Shown: positions 14,574 to 21,823 of the stretch, piece after piece | Position numbering within the stretch: the first letter of the stretch is position 1 | Layout: every line of letters begins with the position of its first letter | Assembly (NCBI RefSeq): GCF_001552155.1 | Contig: NZ_BCQQ01000077.1 | Span: forward strand, 1-34,602 | DNA: 34,602 nt | Direction: 5' to 3' | Origin: Actinomadura formosensis NBRC 14204 | GTDB taxonomy: Bacteria; Actinomycetota; Actinomycetes; Streptosporangiales; Streptosporangiaceae | Notes under the pieces: generated by a model | Databases searched by the model: none | What the model saw: only the letters and a program-made list of their open reading frames with translations | Told to the model about the DNA's origin: nothing | Translations under genes and position numbers: made by a program

Positions 14574-16000
14574 GCATCCTCAAGACCCAGCAGCCGGGTA
14601 CGCCGGGCGCGTCTGAGCCGGATGAGCTGGCGGTCGAGCTGCAGCGGCAGCGGGACCTGGAGGCCGCGCGCCGGGCTGATGAGCTGGAGCGGGCGCGCGC
14701 CGAGGCCGGTCACGGCCGGGCCCGCGCGGATGTGGCCGAGGAGTCGCGGCTGGCCGAGCTGGCCCGTGCCGAGCGTGAGGCCGACGTCCGTGCCCAGGCC
14801 GATCTGTCCCGGATGTTCCGGGAGTTCCGCGCGAACGGCACCCGTACCCAGATCCGCGCGGACATGGCGCGGTCGGGGGAGGCGCGGGCGCTGCGTCTGG
14901 AGTGGCTGCGCACCCGGAACCTGCAGGTGCTGGTTCCGGTCCTGATCGGGTTCGGGATCTGGAGCACGACCGGCGTGCAGCAGGGCGCGGCCAAGATCAT
15001 GAACGTCGGCTCCGGCAGCCCGGTGTGGTGGGTGCTGTGGGGCCTGGAGGCGCTGCTGATCGGCGCGGTGTGCTGGATCATCATCTCCCGCGCCCGGCTG
15101 TCGGCGTCCGGTGGCAAGCTCGCGACGTCGGCCGAGCGGATCGGGATCGGCTGCCTGACCACGTCGATCTTCCTGAACTTGGTCGCGGCGGTGCCCGCCG
15201 GCGATGGGGCGCACGTATCGGGGTGGGCGGTGCCGGGCGCGATGTTCGCCCACGCCCTCGGCCCGATCGGCGCGGCCGTCACGGCGCACCTGATCGGCGT
15301 GATCGATGAGTCGATCGCCTCGGCCGACCCCTGGCACGAGAGCGGCAAGGCGGTGCCGCGGTTGGCCGACATGGACCTGAGCGCGCCGTCCCTCCCCGCG
15401 CCCGAGAGCGCGCCCGAGAGCGCGCCCGAGAGCGCGTCCGAGAGCGCGCCCGAGAGCGCGTCCGAGAGCGCGTCCGAGAGCGCGTCCGAGGGTGCGGTCG
15501 GGGTGCGTCCGATGGTGGTGTGGCCGGTGCCGTGCGGTGACCGTACTGCGCTGACGCTCGTGGCCTCTTCGGACGCGGTGACGTCCGCCGAGACCGCGGG
15601 GACCGCAGAGGAGGCTGCGCCACGAACGCGGGATGACCAGGATGACGACCGGCCGGGCGAGGACGGGCCGGACGCGTCCGCTGAGCCGCGTGCGACCGGG
15701 CGGCAGGCGCGCCCGAACCGGGGTGTGCGGGTGCCGCCGACCGCGCGTCAGCGCGCCTCGGCCGGCCGCAGCCGCACGGATGAGGAACTGGCCGTGCGGC
15801 TGACCGAACTCATGGAGGCCGGTGGGCTGGAGCCGGTGTCGGTGCGCGCGGTCGAACGCGCGCTGAACGTCGGCCGCGACCGCGCCAAGCGCGTGCTGGA
15901 GCTGGCCGAGACCGCCGCCGAGGCCGCCACCAAGGACGCCGAGGACGGCGCCTTTGGGAGCGCCCGCCCGCTGACCATGGTGGCGGGGGGTGCGCGGTGA
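14570..16000 (+). CDS. multi-span membrane protein with C-terminal DNA-binding-like segment, Spd/DUF2637-like
   Basis: The 476-residue protein has a highly charged coiled-coil N-terminus (about 20-115, rich in RADELERARAEA-type heptads). Four hydrophobic segments follow at about 119-140 (LVPVLIGFGIWSTTGVQQGA), 150-173 (VWWVLWGLEALLIGAVCWIIIS), 190-208 and 213-243. A long disordered region contains ESAP/ESAS repeats, and a C-terminal helix-turn-helix-like region is at about 404-448 (LTELMEAGGLEPVSVRAVERALNVGRDRAKRVLELAE). The first span and layout resemble Spd and DUF2637 membrane proteins found next to transfer ATPases on actinomycete elements, which take part in plasmid spreading. The C-terminal DNA-binding-like segment could link element DNA to the membrane; this is inference. 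Confidence 0.65.
   Translation: MSILKTQQPGTPGASEPDELAVELQRQRDLEAARRADELERARAEAGHGRARADVAEESRLAELARAEREADVRAQADLSRMFREFRANGTRTQIRADMARSGEARALRLEWLRTRNLQVLVPVLIGFGIWSTTGVQQGAAKIMNVGSGSPVWWVLWGLEALLIGAVCWIIISRARLSASGGKLATSAERIGIGCLTTSIFLNLVAAVPAGDGAHVSGWAVPGAMFAHALGPIGAAVTAHLIGVIDESIASADPWHESGKAVPRLADMDLSAPSLPAPESAPESAPESASESAPESASESASESASEGAVGVRPMVVWPVPCGDRTALTLVASSDAVTSAETAGTAEEAAPRTRDDQDDDRPGEDGPDASAEPRATGRQARPNRGVRVPPTARQRASAGRSRTDEELAVRLTELMEAGGLEPVSVRAVERALNVGRDRAKRVLELAETAAEAATKDAEDGAFGSARPLTMVAGGAR
15398..15493 (+). repeat. eight 12-bp units coding ESAP/ESAS
   Basis: Units of GCG[C/T]CCGAGAGC repeat head to tail (the last is degenerate), encoding a flexible acidic Ser/Ala/Pro linker in the 14570 protein. 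Near-identity at the DNA level implies recent slippage expansion and likely length variation between strains. Confidence 0.8.
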
Positions 16001-16386
16001 TGGCGCTCACCCGAACCGCCGCGGTGTCCGGGACGCCACACGAGCTGGACATTCGCCGTCAGCTCAACCAGGCCCGCCGGGACCTGGCCGAGGCGCACGC
16101 CGAGCTGGCGGTGCGGCGAGACCAGGAGACGGTGCTGCGGGCGCAGCACGTCGCCGATGCCCAGGTCGGCAGGCAGCGGTACACCGAGCTGCACGTGGCC
16201 TACGTCGAGTTGCTGACCTGCGCCCGCGCGACGGCCGCGGCGGCCGCGCGGGGGGAGCTGGCCCCGGCCGCGTATGTGGCCGGTCACCTGGAGGAGGTCG
16301 GGTTGGCGCCCGCGCCGGGCGCCGCGCCTGAGCAGGTGGTGGCCGAGGGGCTGGCGGTGGCGGCCCGGCTGGAGGGCCGGCGATGA
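16000..16386 (+). CDS. coiled-coil protein, 128 aa
   Basis: The ATG at 16000 overlaps the previous stop by one base (a GTG three bases earlier is possible). Residues about 15-60 form a long heptad-rich helix (DIRRQLNQARRDLAEAHAELAVRRDQETV), followed by an Ala-rich helical region (TELHVAYVELLTCARATAAAAARG). It has no membrane span or catalytic motif. It sits between two membrane protein genes and overlaps the next by four bases (ATGA), so it is probably a cytoplasmic adaptor for the transfer complex. Function unrecognised. Confidence 0.6.
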   Translation: MALTRTAAVSGTPHELDIRRQLNQARRDLAEAHAELAVRRDQETVLRAQHVADAQVGRQRYTELHVAYVELLTCARATAAAAARGELAPAAYVAGHLEEVGLAPAPGAAPEQVVAEGLAVAARLEGRR

Positions 16387-16829
16387 CCGCGCCGCTGCCC
16401 CCGGTCGATGCCGAGCTGGCCGCGGTGCGCGGTGAGCAGGCCCGGCTGGACGCCAAGTGCGGGACGCTCACGGCCGTGGTCGGCGCGGTCATGGCCATCT
16501 TGACCAGCCAGATCGGCCGTGCGCCGCTGCCCGTCCGCGTGGTCCTGGCCCTGGCCGGTGTGGCGCTGGCCGCCTCGGCGGTGGTGCTGCTGGCCGGGGT
16601 GCTGCGGCCCCGCCTGGGCGGCTCGGGGTTCGTGCGCTACGCCGCGATGACCTCCGCTGAGATCGGCGAGGCGTTCGACCGGTGGGCTCCGCACCACCCA
16701 ATCAATGACCTGCGGTTCCTGTCCGGGCTGGTCCTGGTCAAGCAGCGTCGCCTCCGGTGGGCGATCGATCTGCTGATCACGGGCTTGGTCCTGATCGGGA
16801 TCGCGCTCGGAGCGGCGGTGATCACGTGA
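16383..16829 (+). CDS. membrane protein resembling Pycsar effectors (PycTM-like)
   Basis: The 148-residue protein has a layout I associate with Pycsar effector-type membrane domains. It has an N-terminal helix ending LDAKCGTLTAVVGAVMAIL (residues 22-40, cf. the D-x-K-A start of the first span) and a second span at 53-74 (VVLALAGVALAASAVVLLAGVL) followed by RPRL. A soluble helical segment (about 80-125) includes SAEIGEAFD and DLRFLSGLVLVKQRRLRWA, and a third span is at about 127-147. In defence systems such proteins perturb the membrane when a cognate cyclase makes cCMP or cUMP. Here no cyclase is adjacent and the gene is embedded in a transfer operon. It may instead serve entry exclusion or pore formation. 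The resemblance is from memory of the family and needs a profile search. Confidence 0.55.
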   Translation: MTAPLPPVDAELAAVRGEQARLDAKCGTLTAVVGAVMAILTSQIGRAPLPVRVVLALAGVALAASAVVLLAGVLRPRLGGSGFVRYAAMTSAEIGEAFDRWAPHHPINDLRFLSGLVLVKQRRLRWAIDLLITGLVLIGIALGAAVIT

Positions 16830-16841
16830 TCCGCTGTTCCG

Positions 16842-16915
16842 TGCTCGGTGGGCAATCCCGTCCCCGAGCAGGCAAAAGGCCCCGCCGACAGCCCTGAACA
16901 AGCACCGGCGAGGCC
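16842..16915 (+). other. two hairpins between membrane gene and small genes
   Basis: TGCTCGG (16842-16848) pairs with CCGAGCA (16864-16870), with inner GGG/CCC. GGCCCCGCCG (16878-16887) then pairs with CGGCGAGGCC (16906-16915) with one mismatch. The pair lies between the stop at 16829 and the ribosome site of the 16940 gene. It may be a partial terminator or processing site that sets different expression levels within the operon. Confidence 0.5.
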
Positions 16916-16939
16916 ACCTCAAGAGAGGCAGGTCCCATT

Positions 16940-17056
16940 ATGTCCGATCAGCGCACCAGCAGCGGCGGAACGGCCACCAGCGGTGGCGGCTCGGCGTCGC
17001 GGGGCGAACCGCAGAGCGTGCGGGACGCCTACGACAAGCAGCGGAGCGGCAAGTGA
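16940..17056 (+). CDS. very small Ser/Gly-rich protein, 38 aa
   Basis: The peptide begins MSDQRTSSGGTATSGG and ends VRDAYDKQRSGK. An AGAGGCAGG ribosome site precedes the ATG and its stop overlaps the next gene's GTG (GTGA), which supports a real gene. Gly/Ser-rich first half, short helical end. I recognise no family. Confidence 0.5.
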   Translation: MSDQRTSSGGTATSGGGSASRGEPQSVRDAYDKQRSGK

Positions 17057-17190
17057 GCGGCAAGGCGTGCTGCCCGAGCTGCGGCAGCGACCGCAACGTC
17101 AGCTACGGCGGCCGCGAGGGCGGCACCGGCCGCAGCCAGGACGTGTGGGAGTGCTCCGAGCACGGCGAGTTCCGGACGCCCGCCCGCTGA
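17053..17190 (+). CDS. zinc-ribbon micro-protein, 45 aa
   Basis: It starts with GTG overlapping the upstream stop. The sequence CCPSCGSDRNV near the N-terminus and WECSEHGEF near the end give a CxxC plus C(x)2H-type metal site, a minimal treble-clef or zinc-ribbon. Such tiny ribbons on mobile elements may bind nucleic acid or a larger partner. A 10-bp hairpin follows the stop. Confidence 0.55.
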   Translation: MSGKACCPSCGSDRNVSYGGREGGTGRSQDVWECSEHGEFRTPAR

Positions 17191-17201
17191 CCAGGTAAGA
17201 C

Positions 17202-17233
17202 GCGGGGCCGGCCCCTAGCCGAACCGGCCCCGC
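17202..17233 (+). other. 10-bp perfect hairpin before the 17273 gene
   Basis: GCGGGGCCGG (17202-17211) pairs with CCGGCCCCGC (17224-17233), followed by CTTTCCCC, so it is terminator-like. It lies 12 bp after one stop and about 30 bp before the next ribosome site in the same direction, so it may act as an attenuator within the operon. Confidence 0.55.
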
Positions 17234-17272
17234 CTTTCCCCGGATCAACCCAGTTTTCCGAAGGAGTTTCCA

Positions 17273-17653
17273 ATGATGGCATTCACCATCACCGACGCCG
17301 GCGCCCTGGCCACGCTCCAGGCGGCCGGGCACCCGGCGACCGGCCAGACCACGGCCCTGGTGCTGGCCGAGCCCGCGCAGGCCCCGCAGGCGCCCTCGCA
17401 GTTCCCGGGGGAGGCCGAGGGCGGCACCGTCATGATCCTCGTGATCGGCGGGTTCCTCTGGTACATCCTCAAGCACAAGAAGGCCAAGCCCACCCACGTC
17501 GTGGCGTCGTTCGTCGCCGGGGTGCTGCTGGCCGGGTCGATGTTCGGGCTGATGGCCCGGCAGGTCTCGGCGAGCCTGGGCACCGGCCTGCAGACGATGC
17601 TCACCACCACCACCGGCGGCGGCTCGGGCGGCGGCTCGGGCACCGGCCGCTGA
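17273..17653 (+). CDS. small membrane protein with Gly/Ser tail, 126 aa
   Basis: AAGGAG six bases before the ATG sets the start. After a polar N-terminus (about 45 residues, rich in Ala and Pro) two spans are predicted: about 52-67 (GTVMILVIGGFLWYIL), a KHKKAK cytoplasmic loop, and about 77-92 (VVASFVAGVLLAGSMFGLM). The C-terminus is a Thr/Gly/Ser linker ending GGGSGGGSGTGR. Two-span proteins of this size recur beside TraB-like ATPases of actinomycetes and may be accessory Spd-like proteins. Placement before the pump gene supports a transfer role, but no family is named with certainty. Confidence 0.6.
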   Translation: MMAFTITDAGALATLQAAGHPATGQTTALVLAEPAQAPQAPSQFPGEAEGGTVMILVIGGFLWYILKHKKAKPTHVVASFVAGVLLAGSMFGLMARQVSASLGTGLQTMLTTTTGGGSGGGSGTGR

Positions 17654-17734
17654 GGGTCCGGCCGTGACCGACAGTGAGCGGCGGCCGGGGGCGCGCCCCC
17701 CGGCCGCCCCCGGCCCCGGCGGGGCGCGGGCCCC

Positions 17735-17850
17735 GTCTCAGGGGTCCGTCTCACCGGTCCGTCTCACCAATGTCTCGGCCCCTCTTGACACGCCCCAAGG
17801 CGCGCGCGTATGCGCGCGCGCGACCCCTTCTGAGACCGACCCGCTGAGAC
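17735..17850 (+). promoter_or_regulatory. GTCTCA repeat array around a promoter, before the pump genes
   Basis: GTCTCA occurs at 17735, 17748 and 17761, exactly 13 bp apart. The last two lie in perfect 13-bp tandem units GGTCCGTCTCACC (17743-17755, 17756-17768), and a degenerate GTCTCG follows at 17772. TTGACA (17785-17790) and TATGCG (17809-17814) with an 18-bp spacer form a promoter candidate. Beyond it, inverted copies TGAGAC occur at 17831 and 17845. The array therefore flanks the promoter symmetrically. It could be a repressor operator or a clt-type recognition site for the translocase encoded immediately downstream. The spacer contains an alternating CG run. Confidence 0.6.
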
Positions 17851-17872
17851 ACCGCCCCGGAGGGGACCCCTG

Positions 17873-18148
17873 ATGAGGATCGACCCGGACGCCGTCCCGG
17901 CCCGGCCCGCTACGGCGCGTGAGCTTCGTCAGGCGCGCCGGCGAGCCGACAACCGCCGGGAGCACTTCGCCGCCAAGCGCGCCGCGGCCGCCACCGCGCG
18001 GGCCCGCGCCGCGGTGGCGTGGGATCAGTGGCGCGCCCTGATCCGCGACCTGCCCGAGGCCGAGGCCGAACAGCTCGCCGAGGACACCGCGGCGCACCTG
18101 GCCCGCCAGATCGATCAGATGACCACGATGCAGGGAGACCGGCCGTGA
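17873..18148 (+). CDS. coiled-coil protein before the translocase, 91 aa
   Basis: The ATG follows GGAGGGG by about eight bases. The protein is almost entirely helical and charged (ARELRQARRRADNRREHFAAKRAAAATARARAAVAWDQW, then LPEAEAEQLAEDTAAHLARQIDQM). Its stop overlaps the FtsK-type gene's GTG start by four bases, so the two are translationally coupled, and it probably acts with the translocase. No known family is recognised. Confidence 0.6.
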   Translation: MRIDPDAVPARPATARELRQARRRADNRREHFAAKRAAAATARARAAVAWDQWRALIRDLPEAEAEQLAEDTAAHLARQIDQMTTMQGDRP

Positions 18149-20952
18149 TCGTGCAGCCGAACGAAGACCCCGACGAGCGCCGCCGCAAGCAGCGCACCGG
18201 CCCGGCCGCCGACCCGAACGCGGCCGTGGACCTGACCAAGCCCACCGGCCCGGCCGCCCAGACGCCGCGCCGCTACCAGAGCGGCGTCCTGGACGTGGTC
18301 CGCGACGCCGTCCAGCGCTGGCGCGAGCGGGACGAGCCCCCGCCGGTCTCGCCGTACGAGGACGAGGTCCCGGCGCCGGGAAACGTCGCCGCGCCGGCGG
18401 CCGCGGCCGCCGCGACGAAACCCGGCCCCAAGGACGGGGACGGCGAGACCCCGGCGCCCGGGACGGCGCCCGAGGCGAGGGGATGGGCGGCCCGGCAGGG
18501 CGGCCGCATCGCCGTCGGCGTCCGGGTGGCCGGTGCCGAGTGGCGGGCGTGGGTCACCGCGGCGAACCTGACCGAGGACGAGCTGGCCGAGCGGACCGCC
18601 GAGAGGCTCGCCGCCGAGGCCGAGGCCCGCCAGGAGGCCGAACGCGAGCAGGCCCAGGCGGCGGCCCGCGAGCGGCGCCGCGGCGGCCGCTCCCACGGGG
18701 CCTCGCGCCGCCGGGCCGACGCCGACGCCGGGCCGGGCGAGCCGACCGCCGCTCAGATCAACGCGACCCGGACCCGGATCCGGTGGGCGCGCGGCGGCGG
18801 CTCGGCGGTACTGGCGTTCCTGGCCTTCCAGGGCCTCACCCGGATGCCGATCCTGATGTTCGGCCTGCTGCTGGCCGGGCTGGTGAGGGCGTGGTGGCTC
18901 GGCCGCCGCGCCGAGGCCGAGCAGCCCAACGACGACCGCCAGGGCCAGGGCCAGGGCGAGGGACAGGACGTCGCCGAGGCCGCCCCGGCCCCGGCGGGCG
19001 AGCGGCCGGCCGCCGACGACGACACCCCGCCCGAGGGCGTGCCGGTCCTGGCGGCCGAAGGCGACGGCCAGAGCGACGGCCGGGGCGAGGGCGAGGTGCG
19101 GGCCGAGGCGCCCCGCTACTCCCTGCCGGGGGACGAGCTGCTGAAGACCCAGCCGCCGGCGGCGGGCGGGGACCGCGAGGCCGAGCGGATCCGCGGCCAG
19201 ATCACCAAGGTCCTGGCCGACCACAAGGTGGACGCCACGGTCACCGGCCACACCCGCGGGCCCACCGTCACCCAGTACGAGATCGTCCCCGCGCCGGGCG
19301 TGCGGGTGGAGAAGATCACCGCGCTGCAGAAGACCCTGGCGCTGGCCACCCGGGCCGCGTCGCTGCGGATCCTGGCGCCCATCCCCGGCAAGTCCGCGAT
19401 CGGCGTGGAGATCCCCAACGCGGTCAAGGACCTGGTGCGGCTCGGCGACGTGCTGCGCGCACCGGCCGCGCTGTCCGAGCGGCACCCGCTGATCGTCGGG
19501 CTGGGCAAGGACGTCGAAGGCCGCACCGTGCTGGCCAACCTGGCCAAGATGCCGCACATCCTGATCGCCGGCGCGACCGGCGCGGGCAAGTCCACCTGCA
19601 TCAACGGCCTGATCGTCTCGATCCTCATGCGGGCCACCCCCGCCGAGGCCCGGATGATCCTCATCGACCCCAAGCGGGTCGAGCTGACCCCCTACCGAGG
19701 CATCCCGCACCTGCTCACCCCGATCATCACCAACCCGCGCAAAGCCGCCGAGGCACTGGCGTGGGTCGCCGGCGAGATGGACCGCCGCTATGACGCCATG
19801 GTCGCCGCCGGCGTCCGCAACATCGGCGAGTTCAACGCCAAGGCCGCCGCGGGCAAGGTCATCGTGGACGGCACGCGCGCTGAGCCCTACCCGTACCTGC
19901 TGGTGATCGTGGACGAGCTGGCCGACCTGATGATGGTCGCGCCCAAGGACGTCGAAGAGTCCATCGTGCGCATCACCCAGCTCGCCCGCGCCGCCGGGAT
20001 CCACCTGGTGCTGGCCACCCAGCGCCCCTCGGTGGACGTGGTCACCGGGCTGATCAAGGCCAACGTGCCGTCCCGGCTGGCGTTCGCCACCAGCTCGGGC
20101 ACCGACAGCCGCGTGATCTTGGATCAGACCGGCGCCGAGAAGCTTCTCGGGCAGGGCGACGCGCTGTTCCTGCCGATGGGCGCCTCGGCTCCGGTCCGGC
20201 TGCAGAACGCGTTCGTCTCCGACAAGGAGATCAACCGGGTCGTGGCCATCTGCAAGCGCCAGGGCAAGGCCCTAGCCGAACCGCTCCCGGCCGAGACGTC
20301 CCCGGCCGAGGAGAGCCCGGCCGAGGAGAGCCCCTACGAGACCGCGTACACCGCCGTCCCCGACGCCGGCGACACGCCGGACCTGGACGCCCCCGCCACC
20401 CCACCGGCCGCCCCCGCCCCCGCCGCGGACGACGTCGAGGACGAAGCGGCGGACGATACCGCCGTCGATGGCGTGGTCGGCGAGGCGGGGCCGTCCGCCG
20501 AGGACCGGCTCGCCGCCGCGCTGCAGGCCGCCGCCGGGCCGGTGAAGTGGAAGGCGCTGGCCGAGGCCGCCGGGATCAGCAAACCCACCGTGTACCGGCA
20601 CATGGCCACCCTGGTCAGCCAGGGCCGCGCCCGCCCCGCGCCCGGCGGCGGCTGGACACTCGCCGACCACGGCCAGGACGACGGCCAGGACGACGGCGCG
20701 GACCGGGATCAGCCCACCGGGGACGGCGACGCCGAGCTGCTGGCCCAAGCGGTCGAGCTGGTGGTGTCCACGCAGTTCGGATCGACCTCGATGCTGCAGC
20801 GCAAACTGCGCATCGGCTTCGACAAGGCCGGCGCGTTGATGGACCGGATGGAGCGCCTGCAGATCGTGGGCCCGGCCGCGGGCTCCCAGGCCCGCGACGT
20901 GCTGATCGGCCCGGACGGCCTGGCGGACGTGCTGGCCGAACTCAGCCTCTGA
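18145..20952 (+). CDS. FtsK/SpoIIIE-family DNA translocase (transfer pump) with gamma-like domain
   Basis: The 935-residue protein has a long disordered, Arg/Glu-rich N-terminus, a hydrophobic hairpin at about 217-250 (VLAFLAFQGLTRMPILMFGLLLAGL) and a second linker. The FtsK alpha/beta motor runs from about 340 to 700. Walker A GATGAGKST is at 476-484, Walker B LLVIVDELADLM has D590/E591, and the sensor-like LATQRPSVDVVTGLIKANVP and LLGQGDALFLP follow. After an acidic linker come two winged helices: about 789-842 (AAGISKPTVYRHMATLVSQGRA) and 864-930 (ELLAQAVELV..TSMLQRKLRIGFDKAGALMDRMERL). The latter matches the gamma domain that reads KOPS/SRS in chromosomal FtsK/SpoIIIE. It should form a membrane-anchored hexamer pumping double-stranded DNA, as TraB does in mycelial conjugation. 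It could also be a plasmid FtsK. Confidence 0.9.
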   Translation: MIVQPNEDPDERRRKQRTGPAADPNAAVDLTKPTGPAAQTPRRYQSGVLDVVRDAVQRWRERDEPPPVSPYEDEVPAPGNVAAPAAAAAATKPGPKDGDGETPAPGTAPEARGWAARQGGRIAVGVRVAGAEWRAWVTAANLTEDELAERTAERLAAEAEARQEAEREQAQAAARERRRGGRSHGASRRRADADAGPGEPTAAQINATRTRIRWARGGGSAVLAFLAFQGLTRMPILMFGLLLAGLVRAWWLGRRAEAEQPNDDRQGQGQGEGQDVAEAAPAPAGERPAADDDTPPEGVPVLAAEGDGQSDGRGEGEVRAEAPRYSLPGDELLKTQPPAAGGDREAERIRGQITKVLADHKVDATVTGHTRGPTVTQYEIVPAPGVRVEKITALQKTLALATRAASLRILAPIPGKSAIGVEIPNAVKDLVRLGDVLRAPAALSERHPLIVGLGKDVEGRTVLANLAKMPHILIAGATGAGKSTCINGLIVSILMRATPAEARMILIDPKRVELTPYRGIPHLLTPIITNPRKAAEALAWVAGEMDRRYDAMVAAGVRNIGEFNAKAAAGKVIVDGTRAEPYPYLLVIVDELADLMMVAPKDVEESIVRITQLARAAGIHLVLATQRPSVDVVTGLIKANVPSRLAFATSSGTDSRVILDQTGAEKLLGQGDALFLPMGASAPVRLQNAFVSDKEINRVVAICKRQGKALAEPLPAETSPAEESPAEESPYETAYTAVPDAGDTPDLDAPATPPAAPAPAADDVEDEAADDTAVDGVVGEAGPSAEDRLAAALQAAAGPVKWKALAEAAGISKPTVYRHMATLVSQGRARPAPGGGWTLADHGQDDGQDDGADRDQPTGDGDAELLAQAVELVVSTQFGSTSMLQRKLRIGFDKAGALMDRMERLQIVGPAAGSQARDVLIGPDGLADVLAELSL

Positions 20953-20972
20953 CCAACAGAGATCAACCCAGC

Positions 20973-21000
20973 GGGCGGGGGCTCTAGCCGGCCCCCGCCC
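20973..21000 (+). other. 10-bp hairpin between translocase and 21024 gene
   Basis: GGGCGGGGGC (20973-20982) pairs perfectly with GCCCCCGCCC (20991-21000) across an 8-nt loop TCTAGCCG. It is followed about 10 bases later by the GAAGGAG ribosome site of the next gene. It is laid out like the 17202 hairpin, whose loop also contains CTAGCCG. Confidence 0.55.
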
Positions 21001-21023
21001 CCAACCCGAAGGAGAAGCACCCG

Positions 21024-21419
21024 ATGCCCGACCTGATGAACCGCGAGTCCGCGCTGGACGGCCTGGTGGAACGCGGCGAAGCGCTCCACACGGTGATCGA
21101 GAAGGTGGGCGAGTACGCGCCCACCGTCGCCGAGATGATGGAGATGCTCGCCACCGCCTCAGACCAGGTCACCGACCAGCGGCTGGACGAGTTCGCCGAC
21201 CAGTCCCTGGACCTGCGCCGCACGAACGTGGCGATCCTCGTCGCGCTGCTGCATGACGGCTTCCTCGGCCTCGGCGCCCTGCTGGCCACGATCGACATGG
21301 ACGAGTGGCTCGGCGAAGACGATGCCGTCCGTGCCGCCCAGGACGCCGTGGACGGCCTGGGCGAGGCGCTGGCCACCATCACCGCCCGCATCCGCCCGGC
21401 GGGCGGGGACACGCGATGA
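21024..21419 (+). CDS. unrecognised helical protein downstream of translocase, 131 aa
   Basis: A GAAGGAG site sets the ATG. The acidic, helical protein begins MPDLMNRESALDGLVERGEAL and reads VAEMMEMLATASDQVTDQRLDEFADQSLDLRRTNVAILVALLHDGFLG, then an Asp/Ala-rich end. It has no cysteines and no clear membrane span, although ILVALLHDGFLGLGALLATI is a hydrophobic helix at about 74-92. Its stop overlaps the next start by four bases (ATGA). Position suggests an accessory factor for the transfer machine. I recognise no family. Confidence 0.6.
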   Translation: MPDLMNRESALDGLVERGEALHTVIEKVGEYAPTVAEMMEMLATASDQVTDQRLDEFADQSLDLRRTNVAILVALLHDGFLGLGALLATIDMDEWLGEDDAVRAAQDAVDGLGEALATITARIRPAGGDTR

Positions 21420-21715
21420 CGAGCCCGCCCGCCCGGCCCCGGCCGCTGCCGCCCGAGACCATCCGCGCCATCGAGGCCCGCGCCGACGCCGTCCACCCCG
21501 ACGAGCCGGTGGCCACCGCTGGCGAGGTCCTGGCCCTCATCGGGTCGGTCCGTGACCTGGACGCCACCGCGGTGGTGATGGGCCAGGCGCTCGGCCGGGT
21601 CCGTGCCCAGGGCCGCGAGTGGATCGAGAGCCGGGACCTGCAGACCGCGGCCGCCGGGCGGATCCTGCTGGCCCTGGTGGACGGCCGCCGAGGCGCCTGC
21701 ACCGGCCTGACCTGA
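21416..21715 (+). CDS. unrecognised small protein, 99 aa
   Basis: The ATG overlaps the previous stop. After a Pro/Arg N-terminus the protein forms a helical unit (ETIRAIEARADAVHPDEPVATAGEVLALIGSVRDLDATAVVMGQALGRVRAQGREWIES), ending in a helix (AAAGRILLALVDGRRGA). No motif is diagnostic. It is the last gene before a T-rich terminator at 21726, so it closes the transfer operon. Confidence 0.55.
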   Translation: MTSPPARPRPLPPETIRAIEARADAVHPDEPVATAGEVLALIGSVRDLDATAVVMGQALGRVRAQGREWIESRDLQTAAAGRILLALVDGRRGACTGLT

Positions 21716-21725
21716 CCCTTCGACC

Positions 21726-21759
21726 GGGCCCGGCCCGCTGCCCGTGGCGGACCGGGCCC
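21726..21759 (+). terminator. terminator closing the transfer operon
   Basis: GGGCCCGG (21726-21733) pairs with CCGGGCCC (21752-21759), followed by CTTCTTTC, one of the few plus-strand hairpins here with a T-rich tail. It lies 10 bp after the stop at 21715. Confidence 0.65.
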
Positions 21760-21823
21760 CTTCTTTCGGCCCCGCAAACCACACCAGCCCCGCCCATATC
21801 AGGCAGCCGATTAGGAAAGGCCG

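Noticed and set aside
17664..17873. 69-codon frame after the 17273 gene (GTG start)
   Set aside because: It is Pro/Gly/Arg-rich, has no ribosome site and runs straight through the GTCTCA array and promoter; the region reads better as regulatory DNA.
18770..18785. GACCCGGA words as TraB clt recognition sites
   Set aside because: They are scattered inside coding sequence, not in a clustered array, and are expected by chance in this composition.
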